Shown here one piece after another: positions 19,223 through 31,396 of a stretch of 64,000 nt of DNA. Position 1 is the first letter of the stretch, and each line of letters opens with the position of its first letter. The DNA is from Ophiostoma sp. CBS 140.51 (taxonomy: Eukaryota > Ascomycota > Sordariomycetes > Ophiostomatales > Ophiostomataceae). Location: the NCBI GenBank assembly GCA_029298735.1, contig JANSLP010000011.1:242514-306513 (forward strand), written 5' to 3'. The notes under the pieces were generated by a model. The model was given only the letters and a program-made list of their open reading frames with translations, made no database searches and was not told the DNA's origin. Position numbers and translations under genes: made by a program.

Positions 19223-21554
19223 ATGACAACAGCAGCCGTTTCACGCCGCGGCGTGCAGACTCTCATGGCATCACGAAGCCAAGTCTGCCGTCGCAGCATG
19301 CGTGCTGTGCCGAGACAGATTTCGTGCCGACAGTTTAGTCTCTCGTCGAAACGGTTGGCGAAAGAGGGCTCGAAAAAGTCAAAAGTCTCGCCAGAAGACA
19401 AGGCCAAGCTGTGGGACGAATACAAACAGAGCTGTAAGAAAATCGATGTCCTCGGCTGATTTTGAGTTGCTTGATTTTATACCAATGACATGAACTGACG
19501 AGCTGCAGTCCACTTCACACCTGCCTCACCACCAGACAGCCTCCGTGTGGGAGGCACTGTCACGGTGCACGGCTTCCTGGGAAAGCGCCGGGACATCTCG
19601 GCCAAAGCAGCATTCGTCGATGTTGTGCATCCAGGCCAATCACGGCCAGTCCAAGTTCGCTCGGCATGGGAAGTCGAAGGCAGTCCTGAGCACGAGCTGC
19701 ACCTCCGACTCAAAGCCGCCAACTCGTACAGCCCTGTTGCTGTGACAGGCCTTGTCGAGGAGGCTCCCGGCGAAGGAACAGAAGAGAAAGGCAATGCTCT
19801 CCTCCGTCTCGGTAGCATCCAAGTGCTCAATGCTTTTCCCCGTGACATTATCGTGTCCAAGGGCGTCCAGTTCCCGGCCACAGCACGCCACCTGCAAATG
19901 CGCTTCTCCGAGGCACTGCAGAGGCGACTGGCGTTCCGCAGCGACGTTGCAAGCTGGTCGCGGAAACAACTGACATCTGCTGGGTTCCGTGAGTTTGAGA
20001 CGCCGGTGCTGTTCAAGTCGACCCCCGAAGGTGCACGCGAGTTTATCGTTCCGACACGGCGGCGTGGGTTTGCGTATGCCCTCCCGCAGAGCCCGCAGCA
20101 GTTCAAGCAGATCCTGATGGCGTCGGGTGTTGCTGGTGGCTACTTCCAATTTGCACGATGCTTCCGGGACGAGGATCTGCGTGCAGACAGACAGCCCGAA
20201 TTCACACAGCTGGACTTGGAGATGTCGTTTGCGACCGGCGAGGATGTGATGCAGGCCGTCGAGCGGTACACCAAGGAGCTCTTTGCTTACTTGGGAGAGA
20301 CATACCGGTTGGCAAAGAATACGGCAGGCGATGACAACGAGACCATTCCGATCCCGATTGAGGCCCTGTCCAAGGGAAAGGGAACGCTATCGACAAGGCC
20401 GTATGCCACCATTTCAGATGAGCCCTTTCAGCGTATGGTATATGACGAGGCCATGGCCAAGTACGGATCCGACAAGCCAGACCTGCGGATTCCTGGAGAG
20501 GTAAGATGACTGTGGCGTAATATGTGTCCGTTTTGTGATCGTTTTGCTAACATCTCGACAGATCCACCGAGTTGACCATATCCTTCCATCGAGCTTCACC
20601 AGCATGATCACATCTCTGGAAGACCCGGTTGTCGACGCTTGGCGGTTGCGTTTGGATGGCAGCCCGTCAGAGAGCCGCAAGTTTGTTCAGCGACTGTTTG
20701 ATTCGCTGCCACCAGCCATTGGCAAGAACCCCGACGGCATGCCGGCCGTGATGATCTACGACTCGAGCAAACCGCTGTGTGGTCTTGCACCACTGGGCCA
20801 CGAAGCCTTTGGCGAGCTGACCGATGCTGACGAGCACCCGGAGCTGGCCAACCTGTCCGACTTTGAGGACGGTGATGTGCTTCTCCTACAAGCGCGCAAG
20901 CGTGAGCCATTCTTCAGTGGTGGCTCCACCGCACTAGGTCTGCTGCGTCTTGAGGCGTACCGGGCAGCCATCGAGGAGGAGCTGCTGCCATACGACGACA
21001 CCTTCCGGTTCCTGTGGGTGGTCGGGTTTCCCATGTTTACACCGACCGAGGCCGACGCAGCAGACCCTGGTCAGGGCGGCCATGCTGGCTTCTCGGCGAC
21101 ACATCATCCCTTCACAGCACCCTTGACTGAGCAGGACTTTGAGCTGCTGACGACAGATCCACTGCGTGCCAAGGCGGACCACTACGATTTGGTGGTCAAC
21201 GGTGTCGAGTTGGGTGGCGGCAGTCGGCGTATCCACGTGGCAGCGGTGCAGGAGGCCGTTATGCGGGACATTCTCAAGATGGACGATGCAGGCGTGGCAC
21301 AGTTTGGTCACTTGCTGGAGGCGTTGCGGGCGGGCTGTCCACCGCACGCTGGTTTCGCTCTGGGCTTTGACCGGCTGGTGGCCGTGCTGAGTGGAACGGG
21401 CTCGGTGCGAGATGTGATTGCGTTCCCCAAGAGCATGAAGGGCGAGGACCAGTCCGTGAAGAGCCCTGGTCGGTTGACACCAGCACAACTGGAGACATAT
21501 CACCTGGCACTGCGGTCTGCCAAGACCAGTCAAGGGGACGACACGAAGAAGTAA
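19223..21554 (+). CDS. Mitochondrial aspartyl-tRNA synthetase
   Basis: Three exons (19223-19433, 19509-20500, 20562-21554) give 731 residues; introns have GTAAGA donors and CAG acceptors. The N-terminal 45 residues are rich in Arg and Ser with no acidic residues until about 46, a mitochondrial presequence. An OB-fold anticodon-binding domain follows (about 80-180; VGGTVTVHGFLGKRRD). The class II catalytic core holds motif 2 (ARCFRDEDLRADRQPEFTQL), the bacterial-type signature KYGSDKPDLR, a GAD-like insertion and motif 3 (GFALGFDRLVAVLSG). The enzyme charges tRNA-Asp in mitochondria; the bacterial-type core distinguishes it from the cytosolic enzyme. The C-terminal DVIAFPKSMKGEDQ corresponds to the bacterial IAFPK block. 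It converges tightly (185 bases) with the sphingomyelinase gene. Confidence 0.94.
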
Positions 21555-21739
21555 ACGAAAAGGACGAAGATGACGAAGCAAAATAGAAAATACCCCGTTC
21601 CATTGTATATCAAAAAACTGCAAATAAATAAAAGGATAGATAAAGCGCCTTCTAGTAGACGCCGGTTGTATATTCCCAAAAAGATCTAAACCAAAACCAA
21701 AACCAAAATCAAGATTACAGCCCGCTCGTCTTGTTTGTC

Positions 21740-24031
21740 CTAAAAGTTGTTGCCCGTGAATGGGCTCTGCACGCTGCTAAACCCTTGCGGGCATGCACGA
21801 CCTAGAGCTGCATTGCCGCTGCGCATGTAGCAAACCTTGGCGGCGGAGCAGGCATCGCTCGTGCAGTTGGGCGTGCGCACACTGCTCTTGCTCTGGTATA
21901 AATTCATCTCGTTGACAAGACGGTGCGACTTGTCGGCCTCGATCGCCTCGGTAACGCGGTGCCAGAAGGTGACGTTGAGAGGAGCATCCTCTGGCCAGTT
22001 TGCGGCAGGACCATAGGCTGCACGAGTCGAGTACTCAAAGTGGAACACGGGACCAGCAGCAGCCGAGTCAGCATCAGCGTCAGACGATGCCGTAACATTC
22101 AACGTCTCGAAGCTGTCGACATCGGCATAGAATGTGTATGCCTCCATAATCTCCCAAGAGCCCGTGTCCATCTCGTACATCCGGAAGCCCGAGTTGAGGT
22201 TGGTCAGCGGCGTGATGGAGGGACCGACCCAGGCGCTGGCCATGGCGTTGTCGGCCGTCTGGCTGGTGCCGTTGTTGCGGTAGTAAATGAAAGCCTGATC
22301 CTCGTGGGTGTGGCCAAAGAAGACGTTGGCAATGACGTGCGGCGAGTACCGTTCGATAATCTGGTAAAAGAGGTCGGCGCCGTTAGGCAGTGCGTTGGAG
22401 CCGTCCCAACCACTGAGGACGTGGCCAACAACAAAGACACGCTGGCCCTCGTCCTCGGCACGCTGCAGCTCGCGGATTAGGAACGAGAAGACACCGGAAA
22501 AGTCCGGGTTGGCAGCGTGCAGGAACGCATAGTAGTTGTTCTTGTAGTACAGGTCGGTGTTGATGGTGATGACGCGCACACCGAGACGGTCGACAACCGA
22601 GTAGGCACCGTAATGCAGGGCCGCCTCGGCGGCAGTCTCATTGTCAAGCCAGCCGTAGTGTTTCCACAGGTTGGAGACGTGGTCGTAGTTCCACGAAAAC
22701 TGGCGGCCGAGCGGCCCGTTCTCGTCGATGCCCTGTGGCGCATCCAAGTTGTCCGGGGCCGTGTCGTGGTTGCCCAGAGCGCAGTAGATGGGTCCACCAA
22801 TGTACTCCTTGAAGAGCTGCCATAAAGAAGCCTCGACATATTCGACATAGGACTCGGAGAGCTGGTTAATGGGATCGTGGGCGACAAGATCGCCCGTGTA
22901 TAGTGTGAAAGCCAAAGGGTTTTCGGCAGATGTACCGGTCAGGGGGCCAATCGCTTGCATAGCAGCGAGAGCCAAAAAGTACGGCGAGTCGCAGCGAAAG
23001 TAGCCAAAGAGCGGTGCAGGAACGGAGATATCTGGGGTCGAAGCTGCGGCAGCAGAACCAGAAGAAGCTGTGCCGCCAGTCGAGAGGTTGGGGGGCCGAC
23101 AGCAGAGACCAGAAGTGCAGTTGGCTTCACTGCCTACAAGATAGCGAGGATCCAGATGCAGATCCGACATGTGCAGCACCTTGACGCGCTGGCCACTCCG
23201 TATGGGAACGACATCTGCATTGGCCGGTCGTGGCTTGGGGAAGACGGCCTTGACAGACTGCACCCCCGGGGCCGGACAAAACTTTGTGCTGAGCGATGCG
23301 CAAATGTACTGACCATCGAGGCCCGTAACGTCGGCGGCTGCGAGAATCTGAGTCCAGGCGGCACCGAACGCACCAGGAGCGTAGTTTGTGGCACATGTGC
23401 TGTTGGATGCGAACCCTGTTGCTTGACACAATGCGACCATGGCGTCTGGCAGCGCAGATGGTGCCAGGCGTGCAGCCATCTGGCCAACAGCTAAAGCGGC
23501 AATACAGCGTGAGCAGTTATTAGAGAAAGAACTGTTGACAGAGAGGATGCCCATGATCTCCGAGGTGGCGGCCTGGATGACTGCGGAAGCACTTGCATCG
23601 CTCAGGTTGGCCAGCGGCTGCGGGTAGAAGATGGGGTCGTCGTTGGAGTTTGGGATGCTCAGCGGGCTCGTCAGGTTGAGCGGGAAAATCTCGTTTAATG
23701 CCGGGTCGTTTAGGACGGGTTGGGGCTCGTTGGTCGGGCCAGGCTTGACGTAGTAGCTGGCAAAGGCTGTCGTGGGAAAGGCTGCAGGGACGACATAGGC
23801 CGAGACACCTGGGATGCTTGTGGCTGGTTGCGCCGGCGGCAGAGAGAATGTGTTCGATGTGGTCGTTGCAGCTCCTGCGCCAGCGTGACCAGCTGTCGCC
23901 GCAGCCACGGCCAGAGCGTTTGATGGTTTCATATTGAGAAGCAAGACAAGAAGTAGCGAGACAGATACAAGCACCAGGACAGCAAAGGCGGATATCGTCA
24001 GGGCGCCGCGGGCTGGATCTCTTGGCCTCAT
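21740..24031 (-). CDS. Acid sphingomyelinase-like phosphodiesterase (saposin B + metallophosphoesterase)
   Basis: This single-exon gene encodes 763 residues. Residues about 11-33 (TISAFAVLVLVSVSLLLVLLL) form one membrane segment, a signal anchor or uncleaved signal. A saposin B-like domain (about 150-255) has the expected paired cysteines (NNCSRCIAAL, LCQATG, ICASL, KFCPAP). The calcineurin-like phosphoesterase domain carries the metal-binding blocks DLHLD (about 290), GDLVAHD (about 380), GNHD (about 420), VGH (about 536) and GHTH (about 573), so all di-metal ligands appear intact. CTSGLCCRPP after the first block is typical of acid sphingomyelinases. Several NxS/T sites fit a secreted or vacuolar lumenal protein. 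The family cleaves sphingomyelin-like phosphodiesters; the fungal substrate is unproven, and related yeast vacuolar proteins are polyphosphatases. Confidence 0.88.
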   Translation of the reverse strand: MRPRDPARGALTISAFAVLVLVSVSLLLVLLLNMKPSNALAVAAATAGHAGAGAATTTSNTFSLPPAQPATSIPGVSAYVVPAAFPTTAFASYYVKPGPTNEPQPVLNDPALNEIFPLNLTSPLSIPNSNDDPIFYPQPLANLSDASASAVIQAATSEIMGILSVNSSFSNNCSRCIAALAVGQMAARLAPSALPDAMVALCQATGFASNSTCATNYAPGAFGAAWTQILAAADVTGLDGQYICASLSTKFCPAPGVQSVKAVFPKPRPANADVVPIRSGQRVKVLHMSDLHLDPRYLVGSEANCTSGLCCRPPNLSTGGTASSGSAAAASTPDISVPAPLFGYFRCDSPYFLALAAMQAIGPLTGTSAENPLAFTLYTGDLVAHDPINQLSESYVEYVEASLWQLFKEYIGGPIYCALGNHDTAPDNLDAPQGIDENGPLGRQFSWNYDHVSNLWKHYGWLDNETAAEAALHYGAYSVVDRLGVRVITINTDLYYKNNYYAFLHAANPDFSGVFSFLIRELQRAEDEGQRVFVVGHVLSGWDGSNALPNGADLFYQIIERYSPHVIANVFFGHTHEDQAFIYYRNNGTSQTADNAMASAWVGPSITPLTNLNSGFRMYEMDTGSWEIMEAYTFYADVDSFETLNVTASSDADADSAAAGPVFHFEYSTRAAYGPAANWPEDAPLNVTFWHRVTEAIEADKSHRLVNEMNLYQSKSSVRTPNCTSDACSAAKVCYMRSGNAALGRACPQGFSSVQSPFTGNNF

Positions 24032-25826
24032 GGGGCACGGCAGCCGACTCGCGGCGGGACACAGGTGTTATATAGCATGTGTATGTGGAGGATAAGAGGG
24101 GGATCTATCGAGTGCTGTGCCACCTGAGAAGGACGGCAGGCGCAATAAGATCGGGAGAAGAGAGAAGGGCGGGTCAAGAGAAGAGGAGATGCAGGCGAGC
24201 TGCAGCGTGATGAAAGAGTCGAATGGGGCGGGAAAGAGTGGGCGAGAGTGACAAATGAGTGGTTGAAAGTGCCGCAAAGAGACAACGTGCTCGAGGAAAA
24301 GACGCGATGCCGTTGAAATCAAAGCCAAAACCCTGGAATCTTGAAAGGAAGAAGGAGTGCAGACGATCAGCGATTAGAGGATCGGCATCGCTTAACAAAG
24401 AACCCCGGCGGAGGCGGACGCGATAACGGCGGACCAGCCGCGCTGCCACACTGAGAGTAATACATATTGCGACGTATCAGTCGAGCTGCAATAGCTTGCC
24501 TCACTTGCTGGCTCCAACGGCAATAGTTGCCAGCCTCAGTGTCTCGCTGGAACGTGCGTGCACGCTTTTAATTCATAGGCCAGCCCCCCAATTGGCAGCA
24601 CTCCATCAGTCTGACGCACTCAGCTGACTGGTTGTCAGCGTTAGTGCCGGGAGAGAGCTGGGGTAGTGCGCATTGGTGGCAGCTGCTTTCTTATTGAGAT
24701 CTATCTATTGAGGTCTTCTTTTGGTCAATTGTTGTCTTCTTTTTTTAGATTTGAGCTCGAGGAGCTCTCCTCTTCTTTTTGCACTTTGAATAACTTCGGG
24801 CTTACCTTTATAACGTCTTTTCGAGCTTCCGTCTTGCCTGCCGGCCTTGGTGTTCGTGCATTGTGTCGGGGTGTGTGGGGTCGTTGAGTGCTTGGTGGGC
24901 TGAGGGAAGCTTGATGGAAAAGTGAAGAGAATCTGGAGGAAGGCTGAGAATAGTTTGAGAAGCTCCCGAGGGCGAAATTATGGTCGATGCTGCTTGCCGA
25001 CAGTGGGGCGTACCTGCCGCAAATGCTCAATTGTCAAGTGCTCCTTCCGTTGATCGGTTAATCGGTGGCAAACCCGGTACCAGAAAGAACGGTCGTCTGC
25101 ATGGCAGGAAGGTGTCGACCAAAATCTTCACATTGGCAGGTGCAGCATAGCTCCATACAATGGAAGGATCGACACTCTGCACAATAACAAAAGATATTGT
25201 GAACAATAAAATGGCAGGAGCGACCGTCTGCAAAATAAAGCGAGACAGAAAATGCACCTCAGTTTGAGCTCACCAGAACGATTGAATTACAGTAGCCCAC
25301 TCCGCAATCGCTGCGAGAAGACCACCGAAAAATTGAATGACTCCAGCTAAGCGAAAAGTGAGGCCTCGTCGTTACACAGCCGTGGAGACCTCTACACCGT
25401 GAATGGCGCATGAATAGCCGGCAGGCTGGATAGCGTGCAGAGCTGCCAGACGTGCAAATGGAGGGAGGCCGCAGTTGCCGTTTTGGGACAGAGCTCTTGC
25501 CATTGTAGCTTTTTTGACACTCCGGCGCGACGAAAGAGCGAAAGACTCTGCGTGCCATTCTCTCCTGCTCTCTTTTTCGAATCCGACGACGAAATCTCAG
25601 CAAACTCTCTCCTTTTCTCTCTAAGCACAAACGTCTTCTTTGATCATCGACATATCACGAAAAGCGACATTTAGACAGCTCTTTGACGACGAGAAGCTTC
25701 CTCTCTTCGACCCCAACTTACAAGAGCTCCGCCCGTGATCCGTCACGTGATTCCACAAAACACCCCTGCAACCGGAAATCCACTAATCTTTTGTAACGCG
25801 CATCGATCGCGGTTTGGCTTGCTCCG
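24032..25826. other. Divergent promoter region, sphingomyelinase-like / CDP-2-like genes
   Basis: About 1.8 kb carry no supported gene. A TATATAA-like sequence on the minus strand lies near 24068-24074, about 40 bases before the sphingomyelinase ATG. The plus strand is purine-rich from 24090 to 24360, so the sphingomyelinase sense strand is pyrimidine-rich. Small frames in 25.0-25.7 kb lack homology signals. Confidence 0.55.
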
Positions 25827-28800
25827 ATGGACGACACATCGCCATCGGCTGCGACGCCAACTCCAGCACCCCTCGCACCACCCGCAGTCTTGCCCGCTCA
25901 GGGCCCTTCAGTCTCGATCCAGAACGGCAGGGACTCCAACTCGGGGCGCTCCAACTCGCCGCGCAATTCCTTCGTTCCTGTTATCCCTCCTCGGTCTTCT
26001 TCTATTTTGAATACGGCGTCAAAGCAAAAGGAGACTCCAGCCGCTCTGCCCGCTTCCTCCTTCACGACTACCCGCGTAACGCGCACCTCTGCACGTCGTG
26101 CCCTCGCCGCATCTCAAACACCAATGCCCGAGCTCGCCTCCAGCCATTCTCCCCATACTACCCTCTCTTCGAGCAGTATCGCTGGGCCATCGACCCAGCC
26201 CCCCCTCAGCACCAACCCGACAAAAGCGTCCAAGGCTACCAAGGACCCCAAGGAGAAATCCGCGAAGCCTGCTAAGAGCAGCAAGTCCAGCAAGACTGCC
26301 AAGCAGAAAGCGCAGACGCCCGCTTCTGACGCGGCCGTGGACAGCCAGGAAGGAGAGTGGTATGCGATCAAGGATATCGTTGATGAGAAGCTTGTTCGCG
26401 GTGTCCGCCACTATTTGATTGACTGGTGCAACGATCCTGTCTCCGGCAAGGTCTACGAGAAGTCTTGGGTAAGTTGGGCAGAGAGCACAAAAAAACAATT
26501 GTGTGAAACGTCAATTTTGAACATCTACTAACTTTCTAGATCCCCGCTCGTGACGCCAACAAGGAGGCCATCGACGACTGGAAACTCGTCAAGAAGGCTC
26601 TTGACGCTTCCAGGTCTCAGGTTAAGGCCAAGCCCAAGTCCAAGACTGCAAAGTCTGCTCCGGTTGAGAACTCGCAGAGCTCGTACGCCGAGTTCAGCAA
26701 CAACGTCCTCACCTCCCAGGAGTCACAGGCCCCCACTGTTGTTTCTGCTGAGTCTGCTGCCAGCGAGGCTCCCCAGAAAGCCCCTGCTAGAAGCTTGCAG
26801 CGCAAGCGGCCCATCTCACCGTCCCAGAAGGAGAACGCAGACGAGGACGACGAGGACGAAGCCGAAGACGCTGGTCCCCCGCCGCACAAGAGACGCCTTG
26901 TTCGTGGTATCCGCCCGGACAACAGCCGTGCTCTTGAGCCCAGCCAGAACAGCACCAGCCAGGGCGGTGGCAGCCAGAGCCAAGATCTGAGCCAGAACTT
27001 CAGCCAGGACCTCAGCCAGGATCTCAGCCAGAACCAGAGCCAAGGACCCATCGCGGCCTCTTCGCCTCCCGTTATCCACGAGGAGAGTGTTGAGCCGGCC
27101 ATCGAGCAGAGCACCCAGGAGAGCATCCAGCAGAGCATTGAGCAGGACGAGGTCTTCAGCAGCCAGGAGTTCAGCAGCCAGGAAGCCGCTCCAGCTCTTG
27201 CTTCTGACGCGGCCATTCCCAAGACTGCTGCTACTGTCGGCACTGTCAACATTGCCCCGCGCCCCAACTTCAACCCCAGCGACTACATCCGCACGTCTCA
27301 GCAGGACCACGCTCATCTCACAAACATCTCCCGCCTTGCTCTGCAGCCGCATGGTTGGATGCAACCGCAGTCCTCGGTTGCTTTCCAGTTTTCACCGGAC
27401 CATTTAGGCTTGTTATCCAGCAACGATCAGCAGCACCCATCGCTCTATCATTTTTCGCAGCACTCCAACTCGCAGGACGAGGAAGTTGACATCGAAGAGG
27501 AAGACGACTTTGTCCAGCCGCTCCCGCACTCTGGTCCCACCATCCCTGATTCTCAGCCCGAAGACAGCAGCACCCTTCACACTGCCACCAGCACCAACAA
27601 CTCCCAGTCGCTTTTTGTCGACCAGTACGAAGACGAGGCTCCAGTTCAGGCCGTCCCCCAGACCTCGCAGGATCTCATCGAGCAGCCTGCCCCTTCAGAG
27701 GTTACCTCAGGTATCCCCTCGCAGCAGCAGCAGCAGGACGAGGTCACTGAGAGCTCCGCCAGCGGCGACGCACAGGTTGCTCCTCCGCATCTCGCTGTCC
27801 CGTCTCAGGACAACCAGCAGCTTCGCGCGTCTGCCGACTGGGCTTCGGAAGAAGAGCCTTCTGCTCCCATCATCCAGGCCAGCGCTAACAAGTCCGCAGC
27901 CAGTGGTTCCAGAAGCGAGACCCTCGACTTTCTGACTCAGCCTGAGCCCGACTTCGTCCTCTTCACCCAAGAGAGCCAGCAGCCGAGCCAACAGCAGGTT
28001 GGCAAGCAGACCAGTCAGCAGACTCCAGGCCCTGTGTCATCCTTGAACGCCGACAGCAACAACTTTTCTGCTGTCTCTGTCGTCCCCGACTCGACTCGGC
28101 CGATCCGCGTTACTACTTCTAACCCTACCGCTGCACAGACAGCTCACGACGACCACCACCACTCCTCGTCCAACCCACTTCCCTCTTCGGCACAGATTGT
28201 GCCGCCACCTCTCCACAGCAGCAGCCAGGGCCGCGATCTCATCTTCAACAGCCCGGCTAATTTCTCGGTGCCCCGCCCCAGCACCCCTTCCCAGCAACCC
28301 TACAGAGCTCCAGTCGCACTGATGGCCGAGTCACCCCAGCCGCCCATGTCGGCGGCCCAGAAGCTTCGGGCGGCCATGCGAGCCCAGTTTGATGAAATGG
28401 AGAGAAACTCGCCTGCGCAGATCACTTTGACCGAGGATAGCGACCCGCTTGTTGAAGCTGAGATGCGCCGCATGGAGCAAGAGATTGCCAACGAAGCTGC
28501 CGCCAGAGAGCGTGAGCAGCAGCAGATGCAGCAGCAGGGCTCTTCCCAAGACGAGAGCATTGCTAGCAGCTCCAGCAACGTCTTGCCTGTTTCAGCACCT
28601 CTGGTACCTCTGGCCGATCCCCTTCTTTCGTCTACTGGCGCACTTGATGTGCAGCCTTCGTTCATCGCTCCTCAGACGATCGACGCTACACTTCCTCTTC
28701 TGATCTCGCCCACCGCCCTTGCGCAGAGTGGCAACATTGTTGATGGTAGCATTGGTGATTCTGGCGATATCCACCCTGGCACCATTGCGCCTGGCGACCT

Positions 28801-31396
28801 CTCTTTCGTGGATGCTGATCCTATGGCAGCATCTGGCCTCGACCTGTCTCCAGAGCCCGAGGCCGAGTTTCGTGGCGGTGACGGTGACGAAGCGGCCGAT
28901 GATGTCGATGATGTCGATGCTGGGGAGATTGACCAGCCTGACGCTGAGGAGCTTGACGATGGTCCGCAGGAGCCATCCAGCCCTCTTGCCATGGAGGAGG
29001 ACGCCGCAGATGACGAGGACGACGATCTTTTGTCACAGGCCGGCCCCAACTTCACCACCTCGAGTTACGTTGTGACTCTTCCCCTTGCTGCCAACACCCG
29101 CCAGTACTACGCCGACCTCGTTGTCGAGAAGGAGAACGAGCGCACCATCAAGGAATTTAGTGGAGCCTTTTCGCGCGACGAGTTCGTGGCACCCAGCGCC
29201 GAGACTGTGGCCCGTGTGGATGTCCTCTTGCGCAAGTTGATGGACTTTTCTGACCTGCCCACCTACTACGACAGCCTACCACCCATGTCCAAGCAGGCCA
29301 TGATGAAGCACGCCGTCGACACCAACAGCAAGTATTCGTTTGTGCATGAGTTCCTAGATGGCATCTCAACTCTCGAAAATGACGTTCTGATCCTTGTCCG
29401 CAAGGGTGTCGCCATGGACTACGTCGAGGCTATTGTCAGCACTGCCGGCATCCCAGTTGAGAGGTACCATGCCCCAGGCAGCACTTCTTCGGCTACCACC
29501 GGTTCCGACAGCGAGAAACGCCGCCGCCGCAGTAGTGAGCTCTCTGTCGTTCTGGCGGACACGACCGAGATGAGCGAGGCCATGAACGCCGATGTCACCG
29601 AGACTGACAACTTCCCCCGCCCCAACGCCTTTGACATTGTCATTGGCTTCGACCACACCGCTCGCACCACAGAGCTTATTGCCTACTTCCTTGGCGAGTT
29701 TTCTCCCAAGTCCATGGACGACGCTGCAGCTGCCCTTAACAATGGCCGGATTGCCCGTCGCCAGCTCCCCAAGCCAATTGTCATGCTTCTTGTCAGCGCC
29801 TTTACCCTGGAGCACATTGACGTGCGCCTCGAGCGCAACTCGGTCGACGACCTGGAGCGCAAGAATGCGCTTCTTCTGTGCACGCTCGAGTGCCTGCCGC
29901 AGCTGCGTGACTGCCCGCCTGAACTGCTGCCGGCGATGCCCCATGAGGCCGCCAAGGCATTTGCCGACATCGTCGCAGACCCCACCAAGGTCCTGGATTG
30001 GGAGCCGACGCCGCTTCCTGAGGATGTGTTTGACATTTACATGCATTCTTCGGGCGTAGCATCCCAGCCCACATTCACGCAGGAAGAGACCATTGACAAC
30101 CGTCTCCTTGCATCGCGCAAACGTCAGCTGGAGGACGACGGCGATGAGGACGGCAATCGGGGCAACGACACCCCAAAGCGCATGCGTCTGACGGAGACCT
30201 CGACGCCCATTATTCGTGCCGTGCCGAACCGGTTTAACGACATCATTACGTATTCACTAGGCCGCCTCGATGTGGCCGCCTCCAGCAACGATCCGGTTGT
30301 CGAGATCTCACTGGCTCAGCTTGAAGCGCTGGCGTCAAAGGTAACCTACCTGGAGTCGGTGCTCGAGGAGAAGGAGGGCATCGAGGCCAAACAGACCGAC
30401 CGTTTGCGCACTCTGGACCGTCATGTTAAGAGCCAGGCGGCCACCATTAACGACTGCCAGCGGAGGCTTGTCGAAGCCGTCAACGAGCGCGGCACCTTTG
30501 AGAAGAACCACGCCATTGCTGTCAAGGAGGCCACCGCGACCAAGGAGAAGCTCGAGGCCTGCACTGCGTCCCTCGCCGAGGTTCGCACCGAGAAGACGAC
30601 GCTAGAAACCCAGCTGGCCGGGGCCAACGCCCTCCTCGCTGGCTCCAAGCAGCCCGATGTGGCTGAGCTGGGTTCTGCCCGCGTTGCACTCAAAGAGGCC
30701 CAGGAGAAGCTTGCCGTGCTTGAACGCAAAACGTCCAGCGCCGACAGCGATTTGACATATGCACGCAAGGCCTATCAGGATGCATCCAACTCTGCTATTG
30801 AGACGAGCAACGAGAACCGCACGCTTAAGGCGCGTATCAAGGAACTCGAGCGCCTCGCAAACGACAATCTTCGTTCGATCCACGAGACCAACGCCCGCGA
30901 CGAAGCCGAGAACTATCGCCGGCAGTGGGATGAGGCCAACACCATGCTCCTCGAGCGTGAGCGCGAACTCGAGTGGCTCCGTGAAGAGCTCCGCGTGCTC
31001 AAGAACGGCCGGCGCGAGACCCGCCAGCAGAGTGTGCCCCGCAGTCCGCGCCTGAGCGTCATAAGCCCACGTACCGTCGGCCGCGGCAGCAGTGTCGGTG
31101 TCGGTAACGGTGGTGGTGCCAGCAGCAGCGCCAGTGTGACGCCTGCTCCCAACCTTGCTCCCAACATGGGCGGTCCTCCTGGTGCCGGTTATGCTGTGGC
31201 GGCTCGCCAGTCGGTCAGCCGTGGCAACAGCCCTGTCTCGGCCAACTTTGACCCCTCTGTCTATGGTGGCATGTCGTCGGGTGGCAACAGTGGAAACGGT
31301 GGAAATGGTGGTGCAGCTGGTGGTCCTCCGCTGCCTGGCATGACCTACCTCAACTCTGGCCAAGGCAGTGGCCGCTGGGGTCACCTGCGCGACTAA
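25827..31396 (+). CDS. cdp-2: Chromodomain protein CDP-2-like, HP1/HDA-1 heterochromatin complex subunit
   Basis: Two exons (25827-26468, 26540-31396; GTAAGT donor, CTAAC branch, CTAG acceptor) give 1832 residues. A chromodomain lies at about 177-235 (EWYAIKDIVDEKLVRGVRHY through KSWIPARDANKEAI), split by the intron right after KSW. Next comes a long disordered region very rich in Ser-Gln pairs. Residues about 1055-1420 match the HDA2/HDA3-type domain of class II HDAC complexes (YYADLVVEKENERTIKEFSG, KYSFVHEFLDG, NAFDIVIGFDH). A coiled coil (about 1470-1705) and a Gly/Ser tail follow. In Neurospora, CDP-2 with HP1, HDA-1 and CHAP forms the HCHC deacetylase complex for heterochromatin and centromere silencing. 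Chromodomain plus HDA2/3 domain in one chain is the basis for the name; that HP1 or HDA-1 partners exist in this genome is assumed. Confidence 0.87.
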
